Assembly (NCBI GenBank): GCA_021234155.1
Contig: JAJEKV010000065.1
Span: 3,452,312 to 3,516,311, forward strand
Length of the DNA stretch: 64,000 nucleotides
Reading direction: 5' to 3'
Source of the DNA: Isoetes taiwanensis
Lineage: Eukaryota; Streptophyta; Lycopodiopsida; Isoetales; Isoetaceae
In this document: positions 11,768-22,150 of the stretch, piece after piece
Numbering within the stretch: position 1 is the first letter of the stretch
Layout: each line of letters starts with the position of its first letter
The notes under the pieces: generated by a model
What the model was told of the DNA's origin: nothing
The model's input: the letters and a program-made list of their open reading frames with translations, nothing else
Database searches by the model: none
Program-made: the position numbers and the translations under genes

Positions 11768-11941
11768 AAATGGTGTTTTCGTTCGTTTCACCGAATAGAA
11801 GGAAAACAAAGTTCTAGAACTACGGAGTTAGTTAGCAGTTCAGTTATTTTGTCTTTTTCCTTCCCACTCCCTATTTAGTTCTTTCTCGTTCCTTTCTTTT
11901 CCATCAGCTTTCATGCATCCTCCTTTCTCTTTCGGTGTTGG
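11768..11941. repeat. 175-bp direct repeat, copy 2
   Basis: Matches 9553-9727 with a few substitutions (for example TTCGTTCGTTTCACCG against TTCCTTCATTTCACCC). It is followed by an unrelated C-rich run. Confidence 0.85.
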
Positions 11942-12009
11942 ACCCCACCCCCCCACCCCTTTCTTTCCATTTGTGAACTTTATTTGTGTAACCAACATTT
12001 TTGTCAGAG

Positions 12010-12150
12010 GTCTTGTGCTTGATGGAGGCTTTCATACCTGGTTGAAGCCCTCGTGCTTGGTTGAAAGATTTCGTGTACGGATGAGGCCCTCGTGCCTGGG
12101 TGGAGGCCCTCGTGCCTGAGCGGAGGCCCTCGTGCCTGGATGAGCCCTAA
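12010..12150. repeat. About 22-bp minisatellite, GAGGCCCTCGTGCCTG unit
   Basis: Six or more head-to-tail copies of a roughly 22-bp unit with core GGCCCTCGTGCCTGGNTGGA. The last three (about 12083-12143) are nearly identical and the upstream ones progressively diverged, as expected for growth from one edge. Confidence 0.85.
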
Positions 12151-12385
12151 TGGCTTTTGGTTCACCTTTTTATGTGTGCAGGTGAGCAGTAAGGAGCGTA
12201 ATTTTGGCGTTTTAGACAAAGATATTGGATTCTGGGCACAACATGAAGATTGATATATTCAAATATGAGTTCATATGGTGCAACTGCTTGGTTATAATGT
12301 ATTTTTTCACCCAATAAGGCTGGTCAGCATGAGGGTACAGATTCTGTTTTTGTGATAGCATTCGTTAGTGATCCCATTATTGTCA

Positions 12386-12440
12386 GGGTTTTTCCTCGAA
12401 AACCCGAAAGGGCGAGGTTTTTTAATCCCGACCATAATGC
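12386..12440 (+). repeat. LINE 3'-end hairpin remnant (plus orientation)
   Basis: GGGTTTTTCCTCGAAAACCC forms a 7-bp stem, GGGTTTT with AAAACCC, closed by a TCCTCG loop. The same structure sits in the 3' ends of the LINE copies at 14.3, 27.3 and 40.8 kb, which run on the minus strand. This copy is therefore probably a lone LINE tail fragment in the opposite orientation. Confidence 0.55.
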
Positions 12441-12508
12441 TTTCACTAACCTGCTTTTATATGTATCAGTTTTGGTTATAAGGAGATGCCGAGAAGCATA
12501 GCATTAGC

Positions 12509-12536
12509 ATTCTTGTCTATACGTAGTAGTTCTATA
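12509..12536. repeat. 29-bp direct repeat, copy 2
   Basis: Second copy of the 11739-11767 sequence, with TAAACG in place of GAAATG immediately after it. Confidence 0.85.
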
Positions 12537-12539
12537 AAC

Positions 12540-13535
12540 GATTATATTGTGAAAAGAAATTTCTTGAAGCATTTGGATAAGTATCAAGGGTCTAGGATCA
12601 TTTGGATGGGTATTATGATCAAGTTCGATGGGTTAATTCACCTTCATAAAATCTAATGACACATTCCACAAGTATCATTTCTCATGTATTAAAATACACC
12701 AACAGTCTTAGTCCCTTAGTCAAACAAGTTCTAGATAATGCAAAGACTTAACTAACATCTGAAAATGCATATTCCTCATCGTGGAATGCATTTGATATCA
12801 AGAACCTCACCTTTATGCTTAGAAGAAAGGCTCATTTGTTTTTTAGTCCAGTGTGCAATCAAAACTTAGCCCCTGTAGTAATAACATCTTTTGAAGCCCA
12901 TGTAAGCACACCATTGCTTAATCTGGAAGTTTACCATGTGGTTGAACTTCTATTCTCAAGATCATTTCCTGCAAAATCAATGTCTATCCATGCAGAAAGG
13001 TATTATATTATGTCTTCTTGTTTATGATGAACACATCTGAAAGTTTTCTTATGCTTCAAACTGTCTAAAAGTTTATTCTGCATATAAACGTAATGTTGCA
13101 TAAAAACTTATGTGTGTAGCCTTTCGTGAAATATTTATGGAAAAGCTGAAATGTTAATTTGATGAGCCTTGTAAAAAGTTCTTTAGTTTGGTACATTTCC
13201 TACCTTGTGTAAGAGTGCATCGTAGAATATGTGTTTGTTTTATATGTTTCTACCTTTAGTTTGACATGCTATAGAAGAAATAAAATAGACCTATGTTAAT
13301 CTCATGACCGTTAGAGTACATACTTTCTTTAAAGCTAAAAGCATGTTGTCCAAGGGATTAGTTTGATCATCCAAGAGCCTTGGCTCCTATTCTATCTAGG
13401 TAGGTCCATGGTTAAGAATTACTTAAGCATTATTTTTTCCTTATATTTGGCTCCATCATATATTGGCGCAAGTAGTCAAACATCTAAAATACAATTATGG
13501 TTTAATGAGATACAAGGTTCCTCTTTATGGATTTA
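12540..13535. other. AT-rich spacer without recognisable gene
   Basis: No coding, RNA or repeat feature that I can support in this stretch. Confidence 0.5.
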
Positions 13536-13544
13536 AAATTAACT

Positions 13545-13666
13545 TGATATGGGCTGGGATTATGGGATAAAGCCTTGGAAAGGTTGTGGCCCATTGGATA
13601 ACGATTTCTATGAAGAATTCGCCCTTTTGGTGCACTAGTTACCATTAGAGGGTCTAGTGCATAACA
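13545..13666 (+). repeat. TRIM 5' LTR
   Basis: Starts TG and ends CA, and is about 80-85% identical by eye to the 3' LTR at 13757-13878. That divergence points to an old insertion. Confidence 0.88.
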
Positions 13667-13668
13667 TT

Positions 13669-13681
13669 TGGTATTAGAGCC
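13669..13681 (+). other. TRIM primer-binding site (tRNA-iMet type)
   Basis: TGGTATTAGAGCC, two bases after the LTR end, differs at one position from the usual plant copia/TRIM PBS. It is followed by AAGGTTCAATTCC, which itself resembles a tRNA T-arm. Confidence 0.85.
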
Positions 13682-13756
13682 AAGGTTCAATTCCTCGTGG
13701 CAACATTGGTGTGTTCTATATGCTTGAGGGCAAGCATCCCGAGGAGGGGGAGGAAT

Positions 13757-13878
13757 TGATATGGTCTAGGGCTATAGGATAAAGCCTTGGAAAGGTTGGG
13801 ACCAATTGGATAACGACTTCCATGAAGGATCCGCCCTTTTGGTGTGTTGATTACCAATAGAGGGTCTAGTGTGTAATA
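13757..13878 (+). repeat. TRIM 3' LTR
   Basis: Second LTR, preceded at 13741-13755 by a 15-bp all-purine tract and followed by the TAACT duplication. Its terminal CA has mutated to TA. Confidence 0.88.
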
Positions 13879-13883
13879 TAACT

Positions 13884-14179
13884 CAACTTGCAACAAATAA
13901 CTAAAATGAAAAATGACCTTACAAATAAAGCACAATCAAAGAAAGCAACTTCACCAACACTATTTTACATAACAAACAAAACATGAAAATGGTGTTTCCA
14001 AAGGATCATTGTGAACAAGCAAGACTATAACACAATGATCCATTGCAAGCGGTAACCGATTGCAAGCAATACAACAAAAAGTATCTTGTAATTTTACCAA
14101 ATTGCACCTTGCCAATTTCTATAGTAAATGGCTAACAAATTCAACCTTGCCAAAGACTTCTGTTGCGCGTTCTCGCTAG
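13884..14179. other. AT-rich spacer
   Basis: No feature recognised between the TRIM and the LINE tail. Confidence 0.5.
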
Positions 14180-14813
14180 TTTTTTTTTTTTTTTTTTAAT
14201 GTTTTGGAAATGTAATTGAATTGAATTGTCCACTGAGACCAAAGTGGCATGTGGCAGCTGCCCTATTACCGTAGATAATTGAAATTCCTTACCTCGGAGG
14301 ATTTTCGAAGGAATTACCTTAGCAGCAATAAGTCTATTGATGATCTGTACAATTTAAACATGTCAACGTTATGGTCGAGGGGCACTATTGAGCCTTCATT
14401 TCCATTACATCTATGCCAGTGTACTTATTGAAGGTGTGTTTATAAGTACATGTAATGGTTCATTAGATGTAACCAACCTGTCGTCTTGTGCCCGTATAGG
14501 TGAAATTGTCGGGCAATGCTAAAGGGTGTGGTTCTCATCTTCAATAAGTCCCAACTAGCAACATCGGCAGACCCTGTTTTCTTGTTCTTTCTAGATCCAG
14601 GCCCTATCTCGATTTTGAGGTGGTGTCCTCCTGTGTGAATGGCCGCAATCACCTGCCACTACAGGCCCATGGCAAGCATAGGATTGACCTGATTTTTGTG
14701 TCGTAACGTCTTTACTAACTCCAAAGTGCTATCCCAAAGCTTACTTTAGAAACATGCACTCAATCACTATTTGAGGCGATTGTGGTCCTCATTGTTATGG
14801 ACATGTATGCACC

Positions 14814-15295
14814 CCTGTTCTCGCACATTCCATCTGGGAAAACAAATGGTTGTTTTCTCCTTCTAATATACTTTAAGAGCATCGTGGACCTATTGCATAG
14901 TATAGGCGAGGTTTGGAAGGTGGAAGTCTCCTATGCTGACCACTTTTTGACAGTATATGATGTGACATTCCAAAGCAGCTCTTTAGAAAGCCACTCTCTT
15001 GTAGAAGAATTTGATATGGGACCATGGACTTGACTCCAAGTGCTCGAGTCAGAAAGGCCTTTTGGACATGTTTCAAGTCTTCCCAAGTGGTAAGTAATAC
15101 TACACGCCCCCATACCTCCACTCTATACAGAAGTACCGACTCCACCAACACCCTGAACAAATGTGATTGATGTGACCATCGTAAAGCTCTATTTGATGAC
15201 TGTTGTTTTGCATTGCATAGAAAAACTTTACTTGTTGAGGAAGCAAGCATCTGCCTCAAGCTATAGCCATCTGCCTCTATTTGCATCTGTATGTG
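14814..15295 (-). repeat. Diverged tandem duplicate of LINE 3' coding region, distal copy
   Basis: Aligns with 15296-15730 (for example GCACATTCCATCTGG at 14823 and 15301, and TATGGGACCATGGA in both). Both copies encode the VQKAFLTxALxVKSMVPYQI segment of a LINE RT. At perhaps 65% identity, the arrangement is either an old internal duplication or two LINE copies placed end to end. Confidence 0.7.
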
Positions 15296-15730
15296 CTCCT
15301 GCACATTCCATCTGGCGAGCCAATAAGCTTGCTTTTCCTTCTAATAGGCCTTGTGGCATTGTGGCCCCATTGCCATGGTATAAGCTAGACTGGGGAAATG
15401 AGCATCATCCATACTGACCATCTTCTGAAAGTAGACAATGTGACGATCAAGGACCGCCCTTTGAAGGGGCAAGAACCATGTCTCTTGCAACAGGATTTGG
15501 TATGGGACCATGGATTTCACCATTAGTGCCCAAGTTAAGAAGGCTTTCTGCACCTGCTCCAAGTCATTCCAGGTAGCGAGGGAGACCACCGGGCCCTAGA
15601 CCTCGACCCCATACAAAAGGATAAGTTCACCAACACCTTGAATAGGTGTGATTGATGGCCTGAGTCATAGAGCTCCACTCTATGGTGGTTGTTCTGCATT
15701 GCAATGTACTATCTCTTGCAAACAGATGGA
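15296..15730 (-). repeat. Diverged tandem duplicate of LINE 3' coding region, proximal copy
   Basis: Partner of 14814-15295 and joined continuously to the upstream RT palm segment. It is likely the original C-terminal region of this LINE. Confidence 0.7.
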
Positions 15731-17780
15731 AGCATCCCAATACATAGCAAAGGCAAATAGAGGGGAATTCCATTCCTAAATATTTGTAGGCGGGTGCCAT
15801 TTCCAAATTTTGCTCCTGACAGCTGAAGGAGGGAGCCATTAGTTGATGCGAGAATGATATGAGGACCACTTTAGTCTTGGCCAGGTTGAAGCACATGTCA
15901 GTCGCCTGACAGAATGTGTCTACGATGTTGAGATGGTGCTACATGTCCGCCGGAGTGTAAATCAGGAGAGGTCTACATCGTCAGTATACATTAACTGCCT
16001 GGCTATCTGATGCAGGAGATGAGCTCCATCATCTCTTTTTTCAGCAAGCAGCTCTTATAACTGATCAATGTACAACCCAAAAAATGTAGGAAAGAGAGAG
16101 CATCCTTGGCGGATCCAATATTGCTATCGAATGGCTGGCATGTCTGTTGCAACCAGCATGAGCGTGTCTCTTATAGCTTGTACACCACATTTTATAGATC
16201 TACAGGAACCCCAATTGTTGCAATCTTGCCCACAACTTTTCCCAAGGCACAATGACAAAAGCCTTTGCAAAGTCCACAACGTAGTAATAGAGGCCTTGCC
16301 GACGATTCCTGTTGTCTGCAACCAGGGTCTGCAATGCGAAGATGTGATCAATGGTTGAGTGTCGTAGACCCCGCCTTTGTGAGGGCCTGCACATCTGCTG
16401 CCTCCCTCTAGGTTATCAACAGTTGTTGGAGAATCCTGGCTAGCAGTTTTACAAATACGGAACTGACCATGATTGTTCGGTATGGTCTAATGCAGAGGGA
16501 AATCCTCATGTAATGCCCTGTTGAGCATGGTTGTTAGTACCATACTATGGATAGACCTGCCCATTTGAGTAGCTCTACCTGCATATCACTCAGGTCTGAC
16601 GCTTTTCCACTAGCTAGACACTGTAAGCCCTGGTCTACATCTGCCTCTGTGATTTTCAGCACGAGGCCCAGCTGTTGGACTAGCGCTGCTTGTGCACCAT
16701 GAGGATCATAGAGCTGCTGTAAGTATTGTGTCTACTGCTCTGGAGTGATATTCCATGTAGGCGGTACTGGATTTCTAAGCACCCTTCAACAAAAGGTCCT
16801 GAGATGATGGTACAGGAGGAAGAACATTTCCTGTTGATGGGTCGCTATGTACTTGGCTTTCTTAGCCTTAAGGAAAAGGCGGCATTATCTGACTGCGTGC
16901 AGGTGTAGAGCAAGGTCTGTGACCTGGCGCAACCAACATTTGCATTCCTTGCACTCAGCATCAGACCACTAGTTGCATGGAAAGGTTGTGGTCCTTGGGG
17001 TCCGTCTAGGGTAGCTTCTTCCAAATTAACTTTCTGTAGCAGCCCCGAGAAGGTCAATCAATCTGCCCCTCTATCTCTCTAGTGTAGAGATGTGAGCATA
17101 TGGGCGTAAGCCTCTACATGTCCATAGCCCAATCGCAAATGAGGCATGTGAAGAGGTGCTAATCAGGAGGTTGGAACAACCTGCCAAGCTAGTTGCAAGT
17201 AAAGTGGTAGGTGGTCTGAGTCCACATCCTCATCTTTACTATCTTTTTTCACTCGAAAGTGCTTAACGGTGTGCATATCCTGCTCAGCCACCAACACATA
17301 GTCCACTACACTAGATCCGCCCCTTCCTGATTCTCATGCCTGCAAGTGTGCTTACGAGAAGACGGCCACTGTGCCAGTCCATTGCAGATTACCAGGTCAA
17401 AGATATGCAGAGCAACAATAGCTGCCTACCATAGCGCGTGACCTTATTGTCATATGATGCTCATAGCCAAGATCCTTCTGAAGAGCGTAGTTGTAACATC
17501 GTCAGCCAGTGGATCAAATCTCATGGATTGTTTTGCACCGGTATGTATTGAAGTCCCTGACAAGCATGACAATACCCAACTGCTTAATGTGCTGTTGTCC
17601 CATCTCCTGTGATTGCCTATGCGACATCGACTGTCGGGTTCTTCATTTCAAACTTTTATTTTTAAGCTCCACCATTGAGACAGATACATTTCAACCGTAA
17701 CCTTATTTGGACTCCCATCTATTATGTTTTACATTACCTATTCCAGTCTTGTTCGAACTCCATCTATATGTGGTCTCCAT

Positions 17781-17827
17781 CCTCCCTCCCCTCCCTCCCT
17801 CCCTCCCTCCCTCCCTCCTCTCTCTCG
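17781..17827. repeat. Polypyrimidine (CCCT)n tract
   Basis: A 47-bp pure C/T run of CCTCCCTCC units. The opposite strand is (GGGA)n, which could form a G-quadruplex or triplex. It lies between the LINE and the downstream RT fragment and may be a LINE-associated microsatellite tail. Confidence 0.85.
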
Positions 17828-17857
17828 AGGAGTGGGTTTTAAGGTATAGAGGGATGG

Positions 17858-17936
17858 CATGTTGTTGGGTCAAGATGTGGTGTCACTATTGCTATATGTC
17901 GATGATGTGGTAATTTTATCCAGATCGGTGATAGGT
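17858..17936 (+). pseudogene. Isolated reverse-transcriptase palm fragment
   Basis: The plus strand reads VSLLLYVDDVVILSRS, an unmistakable RT catalytic core (YVDD) with flanking residues of the type seen in non-LTR elements. The open frame around it is too short for a domain. It is an orphan fragment unrelated in strand to the LINE on its left, possibly part of another insertion broken by the copia element to its right. Confidence 0.6.
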
Positions 17937-18221
17937 AATTTTGTGAAGAAGAAGGTGTATGGGAACTTGTGATCACAGGGATAGAAACTCCAAAAGTGAA
18001 GATTGAAGGGGAAAAACTAGACACAAGCTCACCTTGTAAAGGTACTTCTGGTGTTTCTGAATCAATCCATTCATGCAAAAGGCATCATTACTAGTAAAGT
18101 TGGACCTAGTAGTTTGTTAAAATTAAGAAAGCTCAGTCCGAAACAAATGTGGGATTATTTTAGGTTGGCAAGGTTTGAGGTGAAGTCATCTTCACAATTA
18201 GATGTCTTTGGAGAAGGAGTC

Positions 18222-18951
18222 ACATGAAAAATGAAGTTTGAAGAAGGTCAAGACATAGGTGAGTTTTTTTGGAAAGATGGATGTGATCTTTGCAGATTTA
18301 GAAGCTGCCGGGGCTGCTATGAATGAACAAGCGCAAATAAATGCTATTGCACGGGCAGTCTCAAGGTATGAAAACTTGGCTGTACTAATCAGAAATGTAG
18401 CAAGAGATAAGGATCACGCAGAGAGAATGGTAAGGACGGAATTAAAACAGCAGAAGGTTAACAATGATGACGAAGAAGATGCAGAAGTTTTGTATGCAGG
18501 AAAGGGGAAGTGTAGCTCTACCCAAGTTAGACTTGGCCAAGGCAGCCAAAAGAGTCAAACAGAGCTTGGACCCTGCTATTATTGCCACGAGATGGGGCAT
18601 TTAAAGTGGAACTGTCCTAAACTAGCAAATAGAGACATTAATTGCTTTACTTGTGGTGGGAGAGGACATATGGCATCAGAATGTCCAACACCCAAAGGAA
18701 GAGGTCGAGGTAGGGGAAAAGGTAGACGAGGGAGTACACCTTCTAGAGGACGAGGATATGGAAGAAAATCAGGAGTAAATTTGGCCCAAGAATATGAAAC
18801 AGACAAGGATCTGGAGGAAGAGGTAAAGTGCAGCACAATTCTTTCTAGTTATGACTCAAAAACTAAAACAGATTGTGACGTGTTTGTAGTTGATAGTGGA
18901 GCGAAAAGAACCGTGAGGGATCTGCGGACATCCTCGAAATCTCAAAACTAG
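18222..18951 (+). pseudogene. Copia Gag and start of protease
   Basis: The segment MKFEEGQDIGEFF, typical of copia Gag, is followed by a one-base slip in a T7 run (18264-18270). The frame then continues as KMDVIFADLEAAGAAMNEQA. There are two CX2CX4HX4C zinc knuckles (CYYCHEMGHLKWNC and CFTCGGRGHMASEC, about residues 110-145 of the open frame). A long Gly/Arg-rich basic stretch follows, and then the aspartic protease active site in FVVDSGAKRT (Asp-Ser-Gly). Two adjacent knuckles are less common than one in copia Gag, so this is a subfamily trait. The frame ends with a TAG at 18949-18951, just after the protease motif. Confidence 0.88.
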
Positions 18952-19059
18952 CAGTTCAACCACTCATGTTCAAATGGGAAATGGAGATTTGCGGGGAAGT
19001 GGAGGGGAATGGTACACACTGGCTATATGATCTTGATGGAAACTTAGTGAATATAGAGA

Positions 19060-20203
19060 ATTGGAGAGAATGTATTGTGCGTTCCAACATTAGTTAAGAA
19101 TCTGATTTCTGTCAGCCAGCTTGTAGACCTTGGCTACAAACTTGTGTTTGAAAAATTTAGATATAAAGTGTTTTTGGGAAATAAAATTAAGTTTTTTGCT
19201 AAAAGAGTGAAAATTATTTCAGTTCACAAGTGGACGCACAAATGCAGGCAATATAAAATGCAATTTCATGTTCTGATGCTAAGCTTTGGCATGACAGACT
19301 AGCACATGTGAATTTGAATACCATTAAGTTCATGAAAAGAAAAGGTTTAATACAATGTTCTGATGATGCGTGTAACAATTTCTTATGCAAAGGATGCTTA
19401 ATTGGAAAAATCACCAGACCCATTTCCGAAAAATGCAAAAAGAGCTAATAGTGTGTTAGAATTGATACATGCAGATATCTGTGGGCCCTTAAATGTGAGG
19501 GGCAGGACAGGCAAGAAATATTTCATTTCGTTTATAGATGACTATAGCAGGAAGGGGAAGTGCTATTGCTTGTCATCGAAGTTTCAAGCCTTTGAAGCAT
19601 TCAAAATTTATGTGAGTGAAGTAGAAAGGCAAACAGGGAAACCTTAAAATGTTTAAGGACAGATAGAGGTGAGGAGTTTCTATCAAAACGTTTCAACCAT
19701 ACTGCCGAAGCAAGGGAATAAAAAGACAACTAACTTGTGTGCATTCACCTCAGCAGAACGGAGTGGCCGAAAGAAAGAACAGGACTGTCCTGAACGCAGT
19801 AAGAGCAATGCTCAAGCATACTGGTTTGCCGAATTCACTCTGGGAAGAGGCCTTAAAAACTGTATACTTTATACAAAATAAATTGCCATCGGCTAGTGTT
19901 GATGGAAATGTACCAGATCAGCTGTGGTATGATAGATATGACTTGCAAGATTATGAGAGGTTAAAAGCATACGGATGCCTGGGATATGTGCATATACCAA
20001 AAGAAAAATGTAAGAAGCTGGATGATCGGATAGAACTGGCATATCTGGTTGGTTATGACGAGGAATCTAAGGCCCATAAAATGTATGTACCTGGGTCTCA
20101 CAGAATAATTATAAGCAGGGATGTTAAATTCGATGAGCTCACTCTTTATAAACACATATTTAAACAAGAAGAGGTTTCTTCCAAAACACCATTCATGAAT
20201 TAA
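19060..20203 (+). pseudogene. Copia GAG-preintegrase and integrase
   Basis: The segment VPTLVKNLISVSQLVDLGYK introduces the GAG-preintegrase domain. LWHDRLAHVN follows near 19288, and then an HHCC-like zinc region ending CKGCLIGK. The integrase core shows the first Asp in HADICGPL (about 19468), the second in RTDRGEEF (about 19650, after a frameshift) and the Glu region in HSPQQNGVAERKNRT (about 19740). The C-terminal part (KAYGCLGYVHIPKEKCKKLD) is in frame to 20203. At least three frame changes occur. The catalytic residues are readable but split between frames. Confidence 0.88.
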
Positions 20204-20307
20204 AAAACGGATATCATGGAGATTGATGAATCAGATGAGGAAGATAACCAAATGAGGGAAAAGATATAGCTGATGAAGATAATGAAATAACAGATGATAA
20301 ATCAAAT

Positions 20308-22107
20308 TTGGATGTAGATATTGCAGAAGTTGAACAACAGGAGGAAAGACTTGAAGATCTATCGCAGGAGATTCAAAGAGAATCATCACAATCTACTGCA
20401 CAAGAACATACACATACAAGGAAAAGAAAAGGAGAAATAGAGAAGCTGCAAGAAATGATTAGACTTGATCCTAACATATATGGTAGAAATTTGACAGGCA
20501 AAAGTCTGAGAACAAAAAGGGCACTATCGATCATGATAATTTTGGAACCAAACATGCCATCCAATTTTGGAGAAGCCATAAATAATGCAAAAGCCAATAA
20601 CTGGAAAAACGCAATGGAGGATGAGTTACAATCATTTATAGATACAGGCACGTTTGAAATTGTAAAAAGGCCAGAAGATAAAAATATTGTTGGTAATAAA
20701 TGGATATTCAAAATCAAACAGGAAACAGATGGCTCAAAAAGGTACAAGGCCAGATTAGTAGCTAAAGGCTATTTTCAGAAAAAGGGCAAGGATTTTTATG
20801 ATCTCTCCACTGGTAAAACTCACGAGTGTGAGAACACTTCTAAAAATCTATTCTATTCTATTCTATTCTGAACTTCGAAATCCATCACATGGATGTTAAA
20901 ACATCATTCTTAAACGCTGAGCTTGATGAAGACATCTACATGCATCCACCTCCTGGGTTTCAGAAAAACAAAGATCAAGTATGGAAACTAAATCGTGTTG
21001 TGTATGGCCTGAGGCACTCGCCTAGACAGTGGTTTCTCTGTATAAATAAATTCCTTATGGAACAGGGATTCACAAAGCTGTGTCAGGATGGGAACTTGTA
21101 CATATTGAAACCTGACAATGGATTTTGTGTTCTTGCTTTGTATGTAGATGGTTGTGTACTAGTAGCAAATAATGGCAAAGTTCTGGAATTGTGCAAGAGA
21201 ATCTTGAAACAGAGGTTTAAGATGACAGATTTGGGGGCATTGAAACAATTCCTGGGAATGGAGGTCTTCAGAGATAGAGATAATAAATTGTTAAGGCTGT
21301 CACAAAGCAAAAATATCAGTAACATCTTGAAAAGTTTCAACATGGAAAGCGCAAACAGTGTAAGTACTCCAATGGTACAAGGACAGAAGCTCTCATTAGA
21401 ACAATGCCCTACTACTCTAGAGGAAAAGCTAGAAATGGAGGAAAGACCTTATAGAGAATTAATCGGATGTTTGCTGTATGTATCAAGTAACACGAGGCCT
21501 GATATTGCCTTTAGTGTAAACCTGTTGAGTAGATTCTGCAACAGTCCAGGCAAAGCACATTGGGCAGCTGCCAAGCGAGTCCTAAGGTATTTGAAAGGCA
21601 CTCAAGGGCAGGGTTTGACATACAAATCTGATGATGGAGATAAGTTAGAACTGCATGCATATTCAGATGCGGATTGGGGAGGCGATATAGATAGTAGAAA
21701 ATCAACATCTGGTTATATTGTAATGCTTGACAATAATGTTATATCTTGGAGGAGTAAAAACAAAATTAAGCTAGCAATGTCCTCTGCGGAGGTCGAGTAA
21801 AAGCAAAGATCACTAGCATCATGGGAGATTATGTGTCGAGGAGATTATTGGAAGAAATTGGAATTTCTCGACCAATCTACCATATTGTGTCTCGACAAAG
21901 ATGAGTTGTATGGCAATAGCCAAGAATCTGGAGTGTTTCATGATTTAACAAAGCATATCGAAATGAATATGCACTTTATCCAAATATGGTTGAAGACAAG
22001 ACACTACAATTTGAAATATATACATCTTGCAAAAACAAGTAGTGACATATTCACCAAAGCTTTACCAAAGGTCACAATTTTTATATTTAAAGTCAAGGCT
22101 GTTAGTT
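20308..22107 (+). pseudogene. Copia reverse transcriptase and RNase H, YVDG active site
   Basis: The RT begins around NWKNAMEDELQSFIDTGTFE and KARLVAKGY. A frame change follows at about 20803 (SPLVKLTSVRTLLK in the second frame), then a TATTC microsatellite at 20848-20870. The main open frame resumes at 20889 with HMDVKTSFLNAELDEDIYM. The catalytic motif is ALYVDGCVL, so the second Asp of YVDD is Gly, which should abolish polymerisation. RNase H follows with YSDADWGGDIDSRKSTSGY and SSAEVE, which ends at a TAA where Tyr is expected. Tail pieces HIEMNMHFI and SSDIFTKAL run to 22107. The stop, the frame breaks and the missing Asp make it inactive. Confidence 0.9.
20848..20870. repeat. (TATTC)n microsatellite inside the copia RT
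   Basis: Four to five TATTC units stand where conserved RT residues between the SPLVKLTSVRTLLK and HMDV blocks are expected. The expansion replaces coding sequence and shifts frame. Confidence 0.9.
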
Positions 22108-22150
22108 GAAGGAAGGAAGGAAGGAAGGAAGGAAGGAAGGAAGTAAGTAT
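22108..22150. repeat. (GGAA)n microsatellite at the copia/LINE junction
   Basis: About nine GGAA units on the plus strand, which read as (TTCC)n after the 3' end of the minus-strand LINE. It lies exactly where copia coding sequence stops (KSRLLVEGR in one frame), so it is probably the LINE's tail grown from a GGAAGG target. Confidence 0.88.

Larger units (their letters stand above)
13545..13878 (+). mobile_element. TRIM (terminal-repeat retrotransposon in miniature), complete
   Basis: A 334-bp element has two direct LTRs of about 122 bp, 13545-13666 and 13757-13878. Both begin TGATATGG; the first ends CATAACA and the second the mutated GTAATA. Two bases after the 5' LTR is a primer-binding site, TGGTATTAGAGCC (13669-13681), close to the standard initiator-tRNA-Met complement TGGTATCAGAGC. 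A polypurine tract, GAGGAGGGGGAGGAA (13741-13755), lies next to the 3' LTR. Both sides carry a 5-bp target-site duplication, TAACT (13540-13544 and 13879-13883). The internal region is only about 90 bp and has no coding capacity, so it must be mobilised in trans. These parts together define a TRIM. Confidence 0.92.
14180..17660 (-). mobile_element. LINE retrotransposon with APE endonuclease and RT, degraded
   Basis: On the minus strand the order is endonuclease, reverse transcriptase, RT C-terminal region, 3' UTR and an 18-base A tail (the T run at 14180-14197). Endonuclease pieces include GIVMLVRDFNT (the GDFN motif with Arg for Gly, near 17545) and DSDHLPL (near 17220). The RT palm has TIDHIFALQTLVADNRNRRQ followed by YYVVDFAKAF (about 16270-16380), and then the SKTK/YLG block near 15780-15890. 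The thumb region appears twice, at 15341-15589 and 14873-15160. Frameshifts and stops occur throughout, so it is inactive. The 3' UTR contains the stem-loop shared by the tails at 27.2 and 40.8 kb. The 5' boundary is approximate. The YVDD-like fragment just beyond it is on the other strand and is not part of this copy. Confidence 0.85.
18100..22107 (+). mobile_element. Ty1/copia retrotransposon body, degraded, no LTRs seen
   Basis: The copia order gag, protease, integrase, RT, RNase H is preserved on the plus strand across about 4 kb, broken by many frameshifts. No LTR pair, PBS or TSD was found. The 3' end is cut at 22107 by the tail of a minus-strand LINE. Individual domains are listed separately. 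Confidence 0.9.

Noticed and set aside
14440-14652. Minus-strand 70-residue frame next to the LINE tail
   Set aside because: It lies in the LINE's 3' region with no family motif; probably a by-product of the element.
20800-20890. Large deletion in the copia RT
   Set aside because: The conserved block is present in another frame (SPLVKLTSVRTLLK), so the gap is a frameshift plus a microsatellite and not a deletion.
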